A DNA stretch of 64,000 bases from Colletes latitarsis (GCF_051014445.1 NW_027488367.1:27203501-27267500), one strand, 5' to 3'; shown: positions 47,901 to 61,468, counted from the stretch's first letter. Notes: generated by a model not told the origin, from the sequence alone. Translations and numbers: made by a program.

Positions 47901-48580
47901 TACTTTCGCACACTTCACATACTCGTTGAACAGATCCTGGGTTTTTTTCTGGCTTGGATCACGTAGTAATGTGGTACCACGCTGAGACAGTCGATTAAAC
48001 CTGGTTTCGGTCAATATTATTGAGGATAACGCATGTTAGGTCTACGTTAGGCCTGGGATTTTCACTCATCAGACTCATGCTTTCGCATTTTTCACATACT
48101 CCTTGAACAGATCCTGGGTTATTTTCTGGTTTGGATCACGTAGTAATGTGGTACCACACCGAAACAGTCGATTTAACCTGGTTTCGATCAATATTTTAGG
48201 GGATAACGCATGTAAGGTCTAGGTTAGGCCAGGGATTTTCACTCATCAGACTCATACTTTCGCATTCTTCACATACTTGTTGAACGGATCCTGGGTTTTT
48301 TCTGGTTTGGATCACGTAGTAATGTGGGACCACACTGAAACAGCCCACTGAACCTGGTTTCGACCAATATTTTAGAGGATAACGAAAGTTATGTCTAGGT
48401 TAGGCCAGGGATTTGCCCTCATCAGACTCATGCTTTCGCATTTTTCACATACTTGATGGCTAGCTCCTGGGCTTTTTCTGGATTGCATCACGTAGTAATG
48501 AAGTACAACACTGAAACAGTCAATTAAACCTGTTTTCCATCAATATCTTAGAGGACAACGCAAGTTAGGTCTGGGATAGG
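44968..48580. repeat. Paralogue of the window start
   Basis: Aligns with 1-3800 with one- to two-monomer insertions and deletions, as described for that segment. The minus-strand frame at 45175-45390 is identical to that at 208-423. Confidence 0.8.
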
Positions 48581-51500
48581 TCTGGGATTTGCCCACATCA
48601 GGCTCATACTTTCGCGTTTTTCACATACTTGTAGAACAGATCCTGGGTTTTTTCTGGTTTGTATTACGTTGTAGTGTGGTACCACACTGAAACAATCAAT
48701 TAAACCTGGTCTTGATAAATATTTTAGAGGATAACGCATGTTAGGTCTGGGATAGGTCTGGGATTTGCCCTCATCAGACTCATTCTTTCGCACACTTCAC
48801 ATACTTGTTGAACAGATCCTGGGTTATTTTCTGGTTTGGATCACATAGTAATGTGGTACCACACAGAAACGGTCGATTAAACCAGGTTTCGATCAATATT
48901 TTTGAGGACAACGCATGTTAGGTCTAGGTTAGGCCTGGGATTTTCACTCATCAGACTCATACTTTCGCATTCTTCTCATACTTGTTGAACGGATCCTGGG
49001 TTTTTGCTGGTTTGGATCACGTAGTAATGTGGTACCACACTGAAACATTCCATTAAACCTGGTCTTGATAAATATTTTAGAGAATAACGCATGTTAGGTC
49101 TGGGTTAGGTCTAGGATTTGCCCTCATCAGGCTCATACTTTCGCATATTTCTCATACTTCATGGCTGGATCCTGGGCTATTTCTGGATTGGATCACGTAG
49201 TAATGTGGTACCACACTGAAACAGTCAACTAAACCTGGTTTTGATGAATATTTTAGAGAATAATTCATGTTAGGTCTAGGTTAGGCCTGGGATTTGCTCT
49301 CATCAGGCTCATTCTTTCGCATATTTCTCATACTAGATAGCTAGATCCTGGGCTTTATGTGGATTGCATCACGTAGTAATGAAGTACAACACTGAAACAC
49401 TCAATTAAACCTGGTTTCGATCGATATTATTGAGGATAACGCATGTTAGGTCTAGGTTAGGCCTGGGATTTTCACTCATCAGACTCGTACTTTCGCATTC
49501 TTCACATACTTGTTGAACGGATCCTGGGTTTTTACTGGTTTGGATCACGTAGTAATGTGGTACCACACTGAAACATTCCAATAAACCTGGTCTTGATTAA
49601 TATTTTAGAGGATAACGCGTGTTAGGTCTGGGTTAGGTCTAGGATTTGCCCTCATCAGGCGCATACTTTCGCATATTTCTCATACTTCATGGCTGGATCC
49701 TGGTCTGTTTCTGGATTGTATCACATAGTAATGTGGTACCACGCTGAAACAGTCGATTAAACCTGGTTTCGATCAATATTTTAGAGGATAACGCAAGTTA
49801 AGTCTGGGATAGGTCTGGGATTTGACCTCATCAGACTCATACTTTCGCATTCTTCACATACTTGTTGAACGGATCCTGGGTTTTTACTGGTTTGGATCAC
49901 GTAGTAATGTGGTACCACACTGAAAAATTCAATTAAACCTGGTCTTGATAAATATTTTACAGAATAATTCATGTTAGGTCTAGGTTAGGTCAGGGATTTG
50001 CTCCCATCAGGCCCATTCTTTCGCATATTTCTCATACTTGATGGCTAGATCCTGGGCTTTTTTTGGATTGCATCACGAAGTAATGAAGTACAACACTGAA
50101 ACAGTCAATTAAACCTGGTTTCCATCAATATTTTAGAGGACAACGCATGTCAGGTCTAGGTTAGATCTGGGATTTGCTCTCATCAGGATCGTACTGTCGC
50201 AGTTTTAACTTACTTGTTGAACGGATCCTGGGTTTTTTCTGGTTTCGTTCACGTAGTAATGTGGTACCACACTGAAACATTCGATTAAACCTGGTCTTGA
50301 TAAATATTTTAGAGGATAACGCATGTTAGGTTTGGGTTAGGTCTAGGGTTTGCCCTCATCAGGCTCATACTTTCGCATATTTCTCATACTTCATGGCTAG
50401 ATCCTGGGCTGTTTCTGGATTGTATCACATAGTAATGTGGTACCACGCTGAAACAGTCGATTAAACCTGGTTTCGATCAATATTTTAGAGGATAACGCAA
50501 GTTAGGTCTGGGATAGGTCTGGGATTTGCCCTCATCAGGCTCATACTTTCGCGTATTTCACATACTTGATGAACAGATCCTGGGTTTTTTTCTGGTTTGG
50601 ATCACGTAGTAGTGTGGTACCACACTGAAACTGTCCATTAAACCTGGTTTCGATCAATATTTTAGAGAATAATTCATGTTAGGTTTGGGTTAGGTCTAGG
50701 ATTTGCCCTCGTCAGGCTCAAACTTTCGCATATTTCTCATACTTCATGGCTAGATCCTGGGCTGTTTCAGGAATGTATCACGTAGTAATCTGGTACCACA
50801 CTGAAACATTCAGTTAAACCTGGTCTTGATAAATATTTTTGAGAATAACGCATGTTAGGTCTGGGTTATGTCTAGGATTTGCCCTCATCAGGCTCTTACT
50901 TTCGCATATTTCTTATACTTCATGGATAGATCCTGGGCTGTTTCTGGATTGTATCACATAGTAATGTGGTACCACGCTGAAACAGTCGATTAAACCTGGT
51001 TTCGATCAATATTTTAGAGGATAACGCAAGTTAGGTCTGGGATAGGTCTGGGATTCGCCCTCATCAGGCTCATACTTTCGCACACTTCACATACTCGTTT
51101 AACAGATCCTGGGTATTCCCTGGTTTGCATCACGTAGTATTGTGGTACCACACTGAAACTGTCGATTAAACCAGGTTTCGATCAATATTTTTGGGGATAA
51201 CGCATGTTAGGTATAGGTTAGGCCTGGGATTTTCACTCAACAGACTCATACTTTCGCATTCTTCACATACTTGTTGAACGGATCTTGGGTTTTTTCTGGT
51301 TTGGATCACGTAGTAATGTGGGACCACACTGAAACAATCAATTAAACCTGGTCTTGATAAATATTTTAGAGGATAACGCATGTTAGGTCTGGGTTAGGTC
51401 TAGGATTTGCTCTCGTCAGCCTCATACTTTCGCATATTTATCATACCTCATGGCTAGATCCTGGGCTATTTCTGGATTGTATCACGTAGTAATGTGGTAC

Positions 51501-54500
51501 CACACTGAAACAGTCAATTAAACCTGCTTTCGATCAATATTTTAGAGGATAACGCATGTTATGTCTAGGTTAGGCCTGGGATTTTCACTCATCAGACTCA
51601 TTCTTTCGCATTCTGCACATACTTGTTGGAACGGATCCTGGGTTTTTTCTGCTTTGGATCACGTAGTAATGTGGGACCACACTGAAACAATCAATTAAAC
51701 CTGGTCTTGATAAATATTTTAGAGGATAACGCATGTTAGGTCTGGGTTAGGTCTAGGATTTGCTCTCGTCAGGCTCATACTTTCGCATATTTCTCATACC
51801 TCATGGCTAGATCCTGGGCTATTTCTGGATTGTATCACGTAGTAATGTGGTACCACACTGAAGCAGTCAATTAAACCTGATTTCGATCAATATTTTAGAG
51901 GAAAACGCAAGTTAGGTCTGGGATCGGTCTGGGATTTGCCCTCATCAGGCTCATACTTTCGCGTTTTTCACATACTCGTTGAACAGATCCTGGGTTTTTT
52001 TCTGGTTTGGATCACGTAGTAGTGTGGTACCACACTGAAACTGTCCATTAAACCTGGTTTCGATCAATATTTTTGAGGATAACGCATGTTAGGTCTAGGT
52101 TAGGCCGAGGATTTTCACTCATCAGACTCATACTTACGCATTCTTCACATACTTGTTGAACGGATCCTGGGGTTTTACTGGATTGGATCACGTAGTAATG
52201 TGGTGCCACACTGAAACAGTCAATTAAACCAGGTTTCGATCAATATTTTTGGGGATAACGCATGTTAGGTCTAGGTTAGGCCTGGGATTTTCACTCAACA
52301 GACTCATACTTTCGCATTCTTCACATACTTGTTGAACGGATCTTGGGTTTTTTCTGGTTTGGATCACGTAGTAATGTGGGACCACACTGAAACAATCAAT
52401 TAAACCTGGTCTTGATAAATATTTTAGAGGATAACGCATGTTAGGTCTGGGTTAGGTCTAGGATTTGCTCTCGTCAGCCTCATACTTTCGCATATTACTC
52501 ATACCTCATGGCTAGATCCTGGGCTATTTCTGGATTGTATCACGTAGTAATGTGGTACCACACTGAAACAGTCAATTAAACCTGGTTTCGATCAATATTT
52601 TAGAGGATAACGCATGTTATGTCTAGGTTAGGCCTGGGATTTTCACTCATCAGACTCATTCTTTCGCATTCTTCACATACTTGTTGAACGGATCCTGGGT
52701 TTTTTCTGCTTTGGATCACGTAGTAATGTGGGACCACACTGAAGCAATCAATTAAACCTGGTCTTGATAAATATTTTAGAGGATAACGCATGTTAGGTCT
52801 GGGTTAGGTCTAGGATTTGCTCTCGTCAGGCTCATACTTTCGCATATTTCTCATACCTCATGGCTAGATCCTGGGCTATTTCTGGATTGTATCACGTAGT
52901 AATGTGGTACCACACTGAAACAGTCAATTAAACCTGGTTTCGATCAATATTTTAGAGGAAAACGCAAGTTAGGTCTGGGATCGGTCTGGGATTTGCCCTC
53001 ATCAGGCTCATACTTTCGCGTTTTTCACATACTGGTTGAACAGATCCTGGGTTTTTTTCTGGTTTGGATCACGTAGTAGTGTGGTACCACACTGAAACTG
53101 TCCATTAAACCTGGTTTCGATCAATATTTTTGAGGATAACGCATGTTAGGTCTAGGTTAGGCCGAGGATTTTCACTCATCAGACTCATACTTTCGCATTC
53201 TTCACATACTTGTTGAACGGATCCTGGGGTTTTACTGGATTGGATCACGTAGTAATGTGGTGCCACACTGAAACAGTCAATTAAACCTGGTTTCGATCAA
53301 TATTTTAGAGAATAATTCATGTTAGGTCTAGGTTAGGTCTGGGATTTACACTCATCAGACTCATTCTTTCGCATATTTCTCATACTTGATGGCTAGATCA
53401 TGGGCTTTTTCTGGATAGCATCACGTAGTAATGAAGTACAACACTGAAACAGTCAATTAAACCTGATTTCCATCAATATCTTAGAGGACAACGCAAGTTA
53501 GGTCTGGGATAGGTCTGGGATTTGCCCTCATCAGGGTCATACCTTCGCAGTTTTAACATGCATGTTGACCTGATCGAGGGTTTTTTCTGCTTTGGATCAC
53601 GTAGTAAAGTGGTACCACACTAAAACAGTCAATTAAACCTGGTTTCGATCAATATTTTAGAGGATAACGCAAGTTAGGTCTGGGATAGGTCTGGGATTCG
53701 CCCTCATCAGGCTCATACTTTCGCACACTTCACATACTCGTTTAACAGATCCTGGGTATTCCCTGGTTTGCATCACGTAGTATTGTGGTACCACACTGAA
53801 ACTGTCGATTAAACCAGGTTTCGATCAATATTTTTGGGGATAACGCATGTTAGGTCTAGGTTAGGCCTGGGATTTTCACTCAACAGACTCATACTTTCGC
53901 ATTCTTCACATACTTGTTGAACGGATCTTGGGTTTTTTCTGGTGCGGATCACGTAGTAATGTGGTACCACACTGAAACAATCAATTAAACCTGGTCTTGA
54001 TAAATATTTTAGAGGATAACGCATGTTAGGTCTGGGTTAGGACTAGGATTTGCCCTCATCAGACTCATACTTTCGCATATTTCTCATACTTCATGGCTGG
54101 ATCCTGGGCTATTTCTGGATTGGATCACGTAGTAATGTGGTACCACACTGAAACAGTCAATTAAACCTGGTTTCGATCAATATTTTAGAGGACAATGCAA
54201 GTTAGGTCTGGGATAGGTCTGGAATTTGCCCAAATCAGACTCATACTTTCGCATATTTCTCATACTTCATGGCTAGATCCTGGGCTATTTCTGGATTGGA
54301 TCACATAGTAATGTGGTACCACACTGAAACAGTCAATTGAACCTGGTATCGATCAATATTTTAGAGGATAACGCATGTTAGGTTTAGGTTAGGCCTGGGA
54401 TTTTCACTCATCAGACTCGTACTTTCGCATTCTTCACATACTTGTTGAACGGATCCTGGGTTTTTTCCGGTTTGGTACACGTAGTAATGTGGTACCACAC

Positions 54501-57500
54501 TGAAACATTCAATTAAACCTGGTCATGATAAATATTTTAGAGGATAACGTATGTTAGGTCCGGGTTACGTCTAGGATTTGCCCTCATCAGGCTCATACTT
54601 TCGCATATTTCACATACTTCATGGCTAGATCCTGGGCTATTTCAGGATTGTGTCACGTAGTAATGTGGTACCACGCTGAAACAGTCAATTAAACCTGGTT
54701 TCGATCAATATTTTAGAGGATACCGCAAGTTAGGTCTGGGATAGGTCTGGGATTTGCCCTCATCAGACTCAAACTTTCGCACACTTCTCATACTCGTTGA
54801 ACAGATCCTGGGTTATTTTCTGGTTTGGATCACGTAGTAATGTGGGACCACACTGAAGCAAATAATTAAACCTGGTCTTGATAATTATTTTAGAGGATAA
54901 CGCATGTTAGGTCTGGGTTAGGTCTAGGATTTGCTCTCATCAGGCTCATACTTCCGCATATTTCTTATACTTCATGGATAGATCCTGGGCTATTTCTGGA
55001 TTGGATCACGTAGTATTGTGGTACCACACTGAAACAGTCAATTAAACCTGGTTTCGATCAATATTTTAGAGGATAACGCAAGTTAGGTCTGGGATAGGTC
55101 TGGGATTTGCCCTCATCAGGCTCATACTTTCGCGTTTTTCACATACTTGATGAACAGATCCTGGGTTTTTTTCTGGTTTGGATCACGTAGTAGTGTGGTA
55201 CCACACTGATACAGTCCATTAAACCTGGTTTCGATCAATATTTTAGAGGATAACGCATGTTAGGTCTGGGTTAGGTCTAGGATTTGCCCACATCAGGCTC
55301 ATACTTTCGCGTTTTTCACATACTTGTTGAACAGAACCCGGGTTTTTTTCTGGTTTGGATCACGTAGTAATGTGGTACCACACTGAAACAGTCAATGAAA
55401 CCTGGTTTCCATCAATATTTTAGAGGACAACGCAAGTTAGGTCTGGGATAGGTCTGGGATTTGCCCTCATCAGGGTCATACCTTCGCATTTTTCACATAC
55501 TTGTTGAACGGATCCTGGGTTTTTTCTGGTTTGGATCACGTAGTAAAGTGGTACCACACTGAAACAGTCAATTAAACATGGTTTCGATCAATATTTTAGA
55601 GGATAACGCAAGTTAGGTCCGGGATAGGTCTGAGATTTGCCCTCATCGGACTCATACTTTCGCACACTTCACATACTCGTTGAACAGATCCTGGGTTTTT
55701 TTCTGGTTTGGATCACGTAGTAATGTGGTACCACACCGAAACAGTCAATTAAACCTGGTTTTGATCAATATTTTAGAGAACAATTCATGTTAGGTCTAGG
55801 TTAGGTCTGGGATTTGCTCTCATCAGGCTCATTCTTTCGCATATTTCTCATACTTGATGGCTAGATCCGGGGCTTTTTCTGGATTGCATCACGTAGTAAT
55901 GAAGTACGACACTGAAACAGTTTGTTAAACCTGGTTTCCATCAATATTTTAGAGGACAACGCATGTTAGGTATAGGTTAGGCCTGGGATTTGCCCTCATC
56001 AGGGTCATACTTTCGCAGTTTTAACATACATGTTGACCTGATCGAGGGTTTTTTCTGCTTTGGATCACGTAGTAAAGTGGTACCACACTGAAACAGTCCA
56101 TTAAACCTGGTATCGGTCAATATTTAAGAGGATAACTCATGTTAGGTCTAGGTTAGGCCTGGGATATTCACTCATCAGACTCATACTTTCGCATTCTTCA
56201 AATACTTGTTGAACGGATCTTGGGTTTTTTCTGGTTTGGATCACGTAGTAATGTGGTACCACACTGAAACAGTCGATTAAACCTAGTTTCGATCAATATT
56301 TTAGAGGATAACGCGAGTTAGGTATGGGATAGGTCAGGGTTCGCCCTCCCCAGGCTCGTACTATCGCGTTTTTCACATACTTCTTGAACTGATCCTGGGT
56401 TTTTTCTGGTTTGGATCACGTAGTAATGTGGTACCACACTGAAACAGTCGATTTAACCTGGTTTCGATCAATATTTTAGAGGATAACGCATGTATGGTCT
56501 AGGTTAGGCCTGGGATTTTCACTCATCAGACTCATACTTTCGCATTCTTCACATACTTGTTGAACGGATCCTGGGTTCTTTCTGGTTTGGATCACGTAGT
56601 AATGTGGGACCACACTGAAACAGTCAACTAAACCTGGTTTCGATCAATATATTAGAGAATAATTCATGTTAGGTCTAGGTTAGGTCTGGGATTTGCTCTC
56701 ATCAGGCTCATTCTTTCGCATATTTCTCATACTTGATGGCTAGATCCTGGGCTTTTTCTGGATTGCATCACGTAGTAATGAAGTACAACACTGAAACAGT
56801 CAATTAAACCTGGTTTCCATCAATATCTTAGAGGACAGCGCAAGTTAGGTCTGGGATAGGTCTGGGATTTGCCCACATCAGGCTCATACTTTCGCGTTTT
56901 TCACATACTTGTTCAACAGATCCTGGGTTTTTTCTGGTTTGTATTACGTAGTAGTGTGGTACCACACTGAAACAGTCCATTAAACCTGGCTTGGATCAAT
57001 ATTTTAGAGGATAACGCATGTTAGGCCTAGGTTAGGTCTGGGATTTGCCCACATCAGGCTCATACATTCGCATTCTTCACATACTTGTTGAACGGATCCT
57101 GGGTTTTTTCTGGTTTGGATAACGTAGTAATGTGGGACCACACTGAAACAATCAATTAAACCTGGTCTTGATTAATATTTTAGAGGATAACGCATGTTAG
57201 GTCTGGGATAGGTCTGGGATTTGCCCTCAAAAGACTAATTCTTTCGCACACTTCACATACTTGTGGAACAGATCCTGGGTTATTTTCTGGTTTGGATCAC
57301 ATAGTAATGTGGTACCACACAGAAACGGTCGATTAAACCAGGTTTCGATCAATATTTTTGAGGACAACGCATGTTAGGTCTAGGTTAGGCCTGGGATTTT
57401 CACTCATCAGACTCATACTTTCGCATTCTTCTCATACTTGTTGACCGGATCCTGGGTTTTTGCTAGTTTGGATCACGTAGTAATGTGGTACCACACTGAA

Positions 57501-60500
57501 ACATTCCATTAAACCTGGTCTTGATAAATATTTTAGAGGATAACGCATGTTAGGTCTGGGTTAGGTCTAGGATTATCCTCGTCAGGCTCATACTTTCGCA
57601 TATTTCTCATACTTGATGGCTAGATCCTGGGTTATTTTCTGGTTTGGATCACATTGTAATGTGGTAGCACACTGAAACAGTCGATTAAACCAGGTTTCGA
57701 TCAATATTTTTGAGGATAACGCATGTTAGGTCTAGGTTAGGTCTGGGATTTTCACTCATCAGACTCATACTTTCGCATTCCTCACATACTTGTTGAACTG
57801 ATCCTGGGTTTTTTCTGGTTTGGATCACGTAGTAATGTGGGACCACACTGAAACAGTCAATTAAACCTGGTTTCGATCAATATTTTAGAGAATAATTCAT
57901 GTTAGGTCTAGGTTAGGTCTGGGATTTGCTCTCATCAGGCTCATTTTTTCGCATATTTCTCATACTTGATGGCTAGATCTTGGGCTGTTTCTGGATTGTA
58001 TCACGTAGTAATGTGGTACCACGCTGAAACAGTCAATTAAACCTGGCTTCGATCAATATTTTAGAGGATATCGCAAGTTAGGTCTGGGATAGGTCTAGGA
58101 TTTGCCCTCATGAGGCTCTTACTTTCGCATATTTCTCATACTTCATGGCTAGATCCTGGGCTTTTTCTGGATTGCATCACGTAATAATGTAGTACCACAC
58201 TGAAACAGTCAATGAAACCTGGTTTCCATCACTATTTTAGGGGACAACGCAAGTTAGGTCTAGGTAAGGCCTGAGATTTTCACTGATCAGACTCATACTT
58301 TCGCATTCTTCACATACTTGTTGAACAGATCCTGGGTTTTTTCTGGTTTGGAACACGTAGTAGTGTGGTACCACACTGAAACAGTCCATTAAACCTGGTT
58401 TGGATCAATATTTTAGAGGATAACGCATGTTAGGTCTAGGTTAGGTCTGGGATTTTCACTCATCAGACTCATACTTTCGCATTCTTCACATACTTGTTGA
58501 ACTGATCCTGGGTTTTTTCTGGTTTGGATCACGTAGTAATGTGGTACCACACTGAAACAGTCGACTAAACCTGGTTTCGATCAATATTTTAGAGGATGAC
58601 GCATGTAAGGTCTAGGTTAGGTCTGGGATTTTCACTCATCAGACTCATACTTTCGCATTCTTCACATACTTGTTGAACGGATCCTGGGTTTTTTCTGGTT
58701 TGGATCACGTAGTAATGTGGGACCACACTGAAACAGTCAATTAAACCTGGTTTCGATCAATATTTTAGAGAATAATTCATGTTAGGTCTAGGTTAGGTCT
58801 GGGATTTGCTCTCATCTGGCTCTTTCTTTCGCATATTTCTCATACATGTTGAACAGATCCTGGGATTTTTCTGGTATATAACCCGTAGTAATGTGGGACC
58901 ACACTGAAACAATCAATTAAACCTGGTCTTGATAAATATTTTAGAGGATAACGCATGTTAGGTCTGGGTTAGGTCTAGGATTTGCCCTCATCAGGCTCAT
59001 ACTTTCGCATATTTCTCATACTTCATGGCTAGATCCTGGGCTGTTTCTGGATTGTATCGCGTAGTAATGTGGTACCACGCTGAAACAGTCAATTAAACCT
59101 GGTTTCGATCAATATTTTAGAGGATAACGCAAGTTAGGTCTGGGATAGGTCTAGGATTTGCCCTCATCAGGCTCTTACTTTCGCATATTTCACATACTTC
59201 ATGGCTAGATCCTGGGCTAGTTCTGGAGTGGATCACGTAGTAAAGTGGTACCACACTGAAACACTCAATGAAACCTGGTCTGGATAAATATTTTAGCGGA
59301 TATCGCATCTTAGGTCTGGGTTAGGTCTAAGATTTGCCCTCATCAGGCTCTTACTTTCCCATATTTCTCATACTTCATGGCTAGATCCTGGGCTATTTCT
59401 GGATTGGATCACGTAGTAAAGTGGTACCACACTGAAACATTCAATGAAACCTGGTCTGGATAAATATTTTAGAGGGTAACGCATCTTAGGTCTGGGTTAG
59501 GTGTAAGATTTGCCCTCATCAGACTCATACTTTCGCACACTTCACATACTCGTTGAACAGATCCTGGGTTATTTTCTGATTTGGATCACATAGTAATGTG
59601 GTAGCACACTGAAACAGTCGATTAAACCAAGTTTCGATCAATATTTTTGAGGATAACGCAAGTTAGGTCTAGGTTAGGCCTGGGATTTTCACTCATCAGA
59701 CTCATACTTTCGCATTCTTCACATACTTGTTGAAGGGATCCTGGGGTTTTTCTGGTTTGGATCACGTAGTAATGTGGGACCACACTGAAACAGTCAATTA
59801 AACCTGGTTTCGATCAATATTTTAGTGGATAACGCATGTTAGGTCTAGGTTAGCACTGGGATTTTCACTCATCAGACTCATACTTTCGCATTCTTCACAT
59901 ACTTGTTGAAGGGATCCTGGGGTTTTTCTGGTTTGGATCACGTAGTAATGAGGTACCACACTGAAACAGTCGATTAAACCTGGTTTCGATCAAAATTTTA
60001 GAGGATAACGCAAGTTAGGTCAGGGATAGGTCTGGGATTTGACCTCATCAGACTCATACTTTCGCACATTCACATACTCCTTGAACAGGTCCTGGGTTAT
60101 TTTCTGGTTTGGATCACACAGTAATGTGGTACCACACTGAAACAGTCGATTAAACCAGGTTTTGATCAATATTTTAGAGGATAACGCATGTTAGGTCTAG
60201 GTTAGGCCTGGGATTTTCACTCATCAGACTCATACTTTCGCATTCTTCACATACTTGTTGAACGGATCATGGGTTTTTTCTGGTTTGGATCACGTAGTAA
60301 TGTGGGACCACACTGAAACAGTCAATTAAACCAGGTTTCGACCAATATTTTAGAAAATAATTCATGTTAGGTCTAGGTTAGGTCTGGGATTTGCTCTCAT
60401 CAGGCTCTTTCTTCCGCATATTTCTCATACATGTTGAACAGATCCTGGGCTGTTTCTGGATTGTATCACGTAGTAATGTGGTACCACGCTGAAACAGTCA

Positions 60501-61069
60501 ATTAAACCTGGTTTCGATCAATATTTTAGGGGATAACGCAAGTTAGGTCTGGGATAGGTCTAGGATTTGCCCTCATCAGGCTCTTACTTTCGCATATTTC
60601 TCATACTTCATGGCTAGATCCTGGACTATTTCTGGATTGGATCACGTAGTAAAGTGGTACCACACTGAAACAGTCCATTAAACCTGGTTTGGATCAATAT
60701 TTTAGAGGATAACGCATGTTAGGTCTAGGTTAGGTCTGGGATTTGCTCTCATCAGGCTCATTCTTTCGCATATTTCTCATACTTGATGGCTAGATCCTGG
60801 GCTTTTTCTGGATTGCATCACGTAATAATGTAGTACCACACTGAAACAGTCAATGAGACCTGGTTTCCATCACTATTTTAGGGGACAACGCAAGTTAGGT
60901 CTGGGTAAGGCCTGAGATTTTCACTGATCAAACTCATACTTTCGCATTCTTCACATACTTGTTGAACGGACCCTGGGTTTTTTCTGGTTTGGATCACGTA
61001 GAAATGAGGTACCACACTGAAACGGTCAATTAAACCTGGTTTCGATCAATATTTTAGAGGATAACGCAA

Positions 61070-61083
61070 GTTAGGTCTGGGAT
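61070..61083. repeat. Target sequence at the 5' junction of element 4
   Basis: GTTAGGTCTGGGAT, the same 14 bases duplicated around element 3, preceded by the same GATAACGCAA. The downstream duplicate lies outside the window, so its status as a target duplication is inferred. Confidence 0.85.
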
Positions 61084-61468
61084 TCCCTCAGGGGCTGCCA
61101 GCCTTTCAGCTGCAGTACGGGCTTAACGAACCCGGGGTACCCGAGTCATACACACACCGTAAGCCTCCTGTTGGTCGTCACAACGACCCATTCACAATTC
61201 CATATTGGTTTTGTGAATGGTACGTGACGGCAGGAGGAACGGGGGTCTTGGCTTAACCGCCTGGGCCACGAGTACGGCGACTCTATAAAATCGCCCTCCA
61301 ATCCTAAGCTATGGTGCGCGGCGATGGGATGCATGGTTGGGGGAGAAGGCCCAATCCCAAGCGACCACCTCCGGGGAACCTGCCGAACCCCCGGAGTATA
61401 TAGGCTTACCCGGGTAAGGCGGCTCTGCCCGGGCGGACCTTTTTTTCCGACCTGCTCGTGGGAATATT
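61084..61468 (+). promoter_or_regulatory. 5' UTR of element 4, structured, with putative internal promoter
   Basis: 385 nt before the ORF1 ATG. A long interrupted hairpin spans 61164-61237: CCTCCTG with CAGGAGG, CGTCAC with GTGACG, and CCATTCACAA with TTGTGAATGG around a 13-nt loop. An alternative small stem is GGTCGT-caca-ACGACC at 61173-61188. A TATAAAAT string is at 61284-61291, TATATA at 61397-61402, and the palindrome TTACCCGGGTAA at 61407-61418. An upstream ORF of 30 codons runs 61311-61403. Non-LTR elements carry their promoter in this region, but which of these signals acts is unknown. Confidence 0.65.

Larger units (their letters stand above)
40460..61083. repeat. 176-bp satellite array, block between elements 3 and 4
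   Basis: About 117 monomers of mixed subtypes. Internal duplications are visible: about 51160-52200 recurs at about 52218-53280 (1058 bp, six monomers), and a related segment starts at 53809 (1585 bp, nine monomers, after 52224). A rare subtype with ACGTAATAATGTAGTACC occurs at about 58180 and 60822, about 2641 bp apart (15 monomers). The block closest to element 4 (about 58-61 kb) has more private substitutions, for example GCGGATATCGCATC near 59297. No genes are seen. Confidence 0.95.

Noticed and set aside
1..61083. CRISPR array
   Set aside because: The repeats are contiguous 176-bp monomers without unique spacers, and the elements are eukaryotic retrotransposons.
1..61083. CENP-B box in the satellite
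   Set aside because: I looked for the TTCG-A--CGGG pattern and saw no convincing match. The KpnI dyad is a different motif.
61084..61150. HDV-like self-cleaving ribozyme at the extreme 5' end of element 4
   Set aside because: I could not place the nested double pseudoknot with consistent P1, P2 and P3 stems. Left only as a test in the 5' UTR finding.
61284..61291. TATAAAAT as a classical TATA box driving ORF1
   Set aside because: It lies about 180 nt upstream of ORF1 but 200 nt inside the element. A start site downstream of it would lose the 5' end at each round, so a promoter acting at the element's first base is more likely.
61146..61334. 62-codon minus-strand frame in the 5' UTR of element 4
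   Set aside because: Short, antisense to the element, no similarity recognised and no supporting signal.
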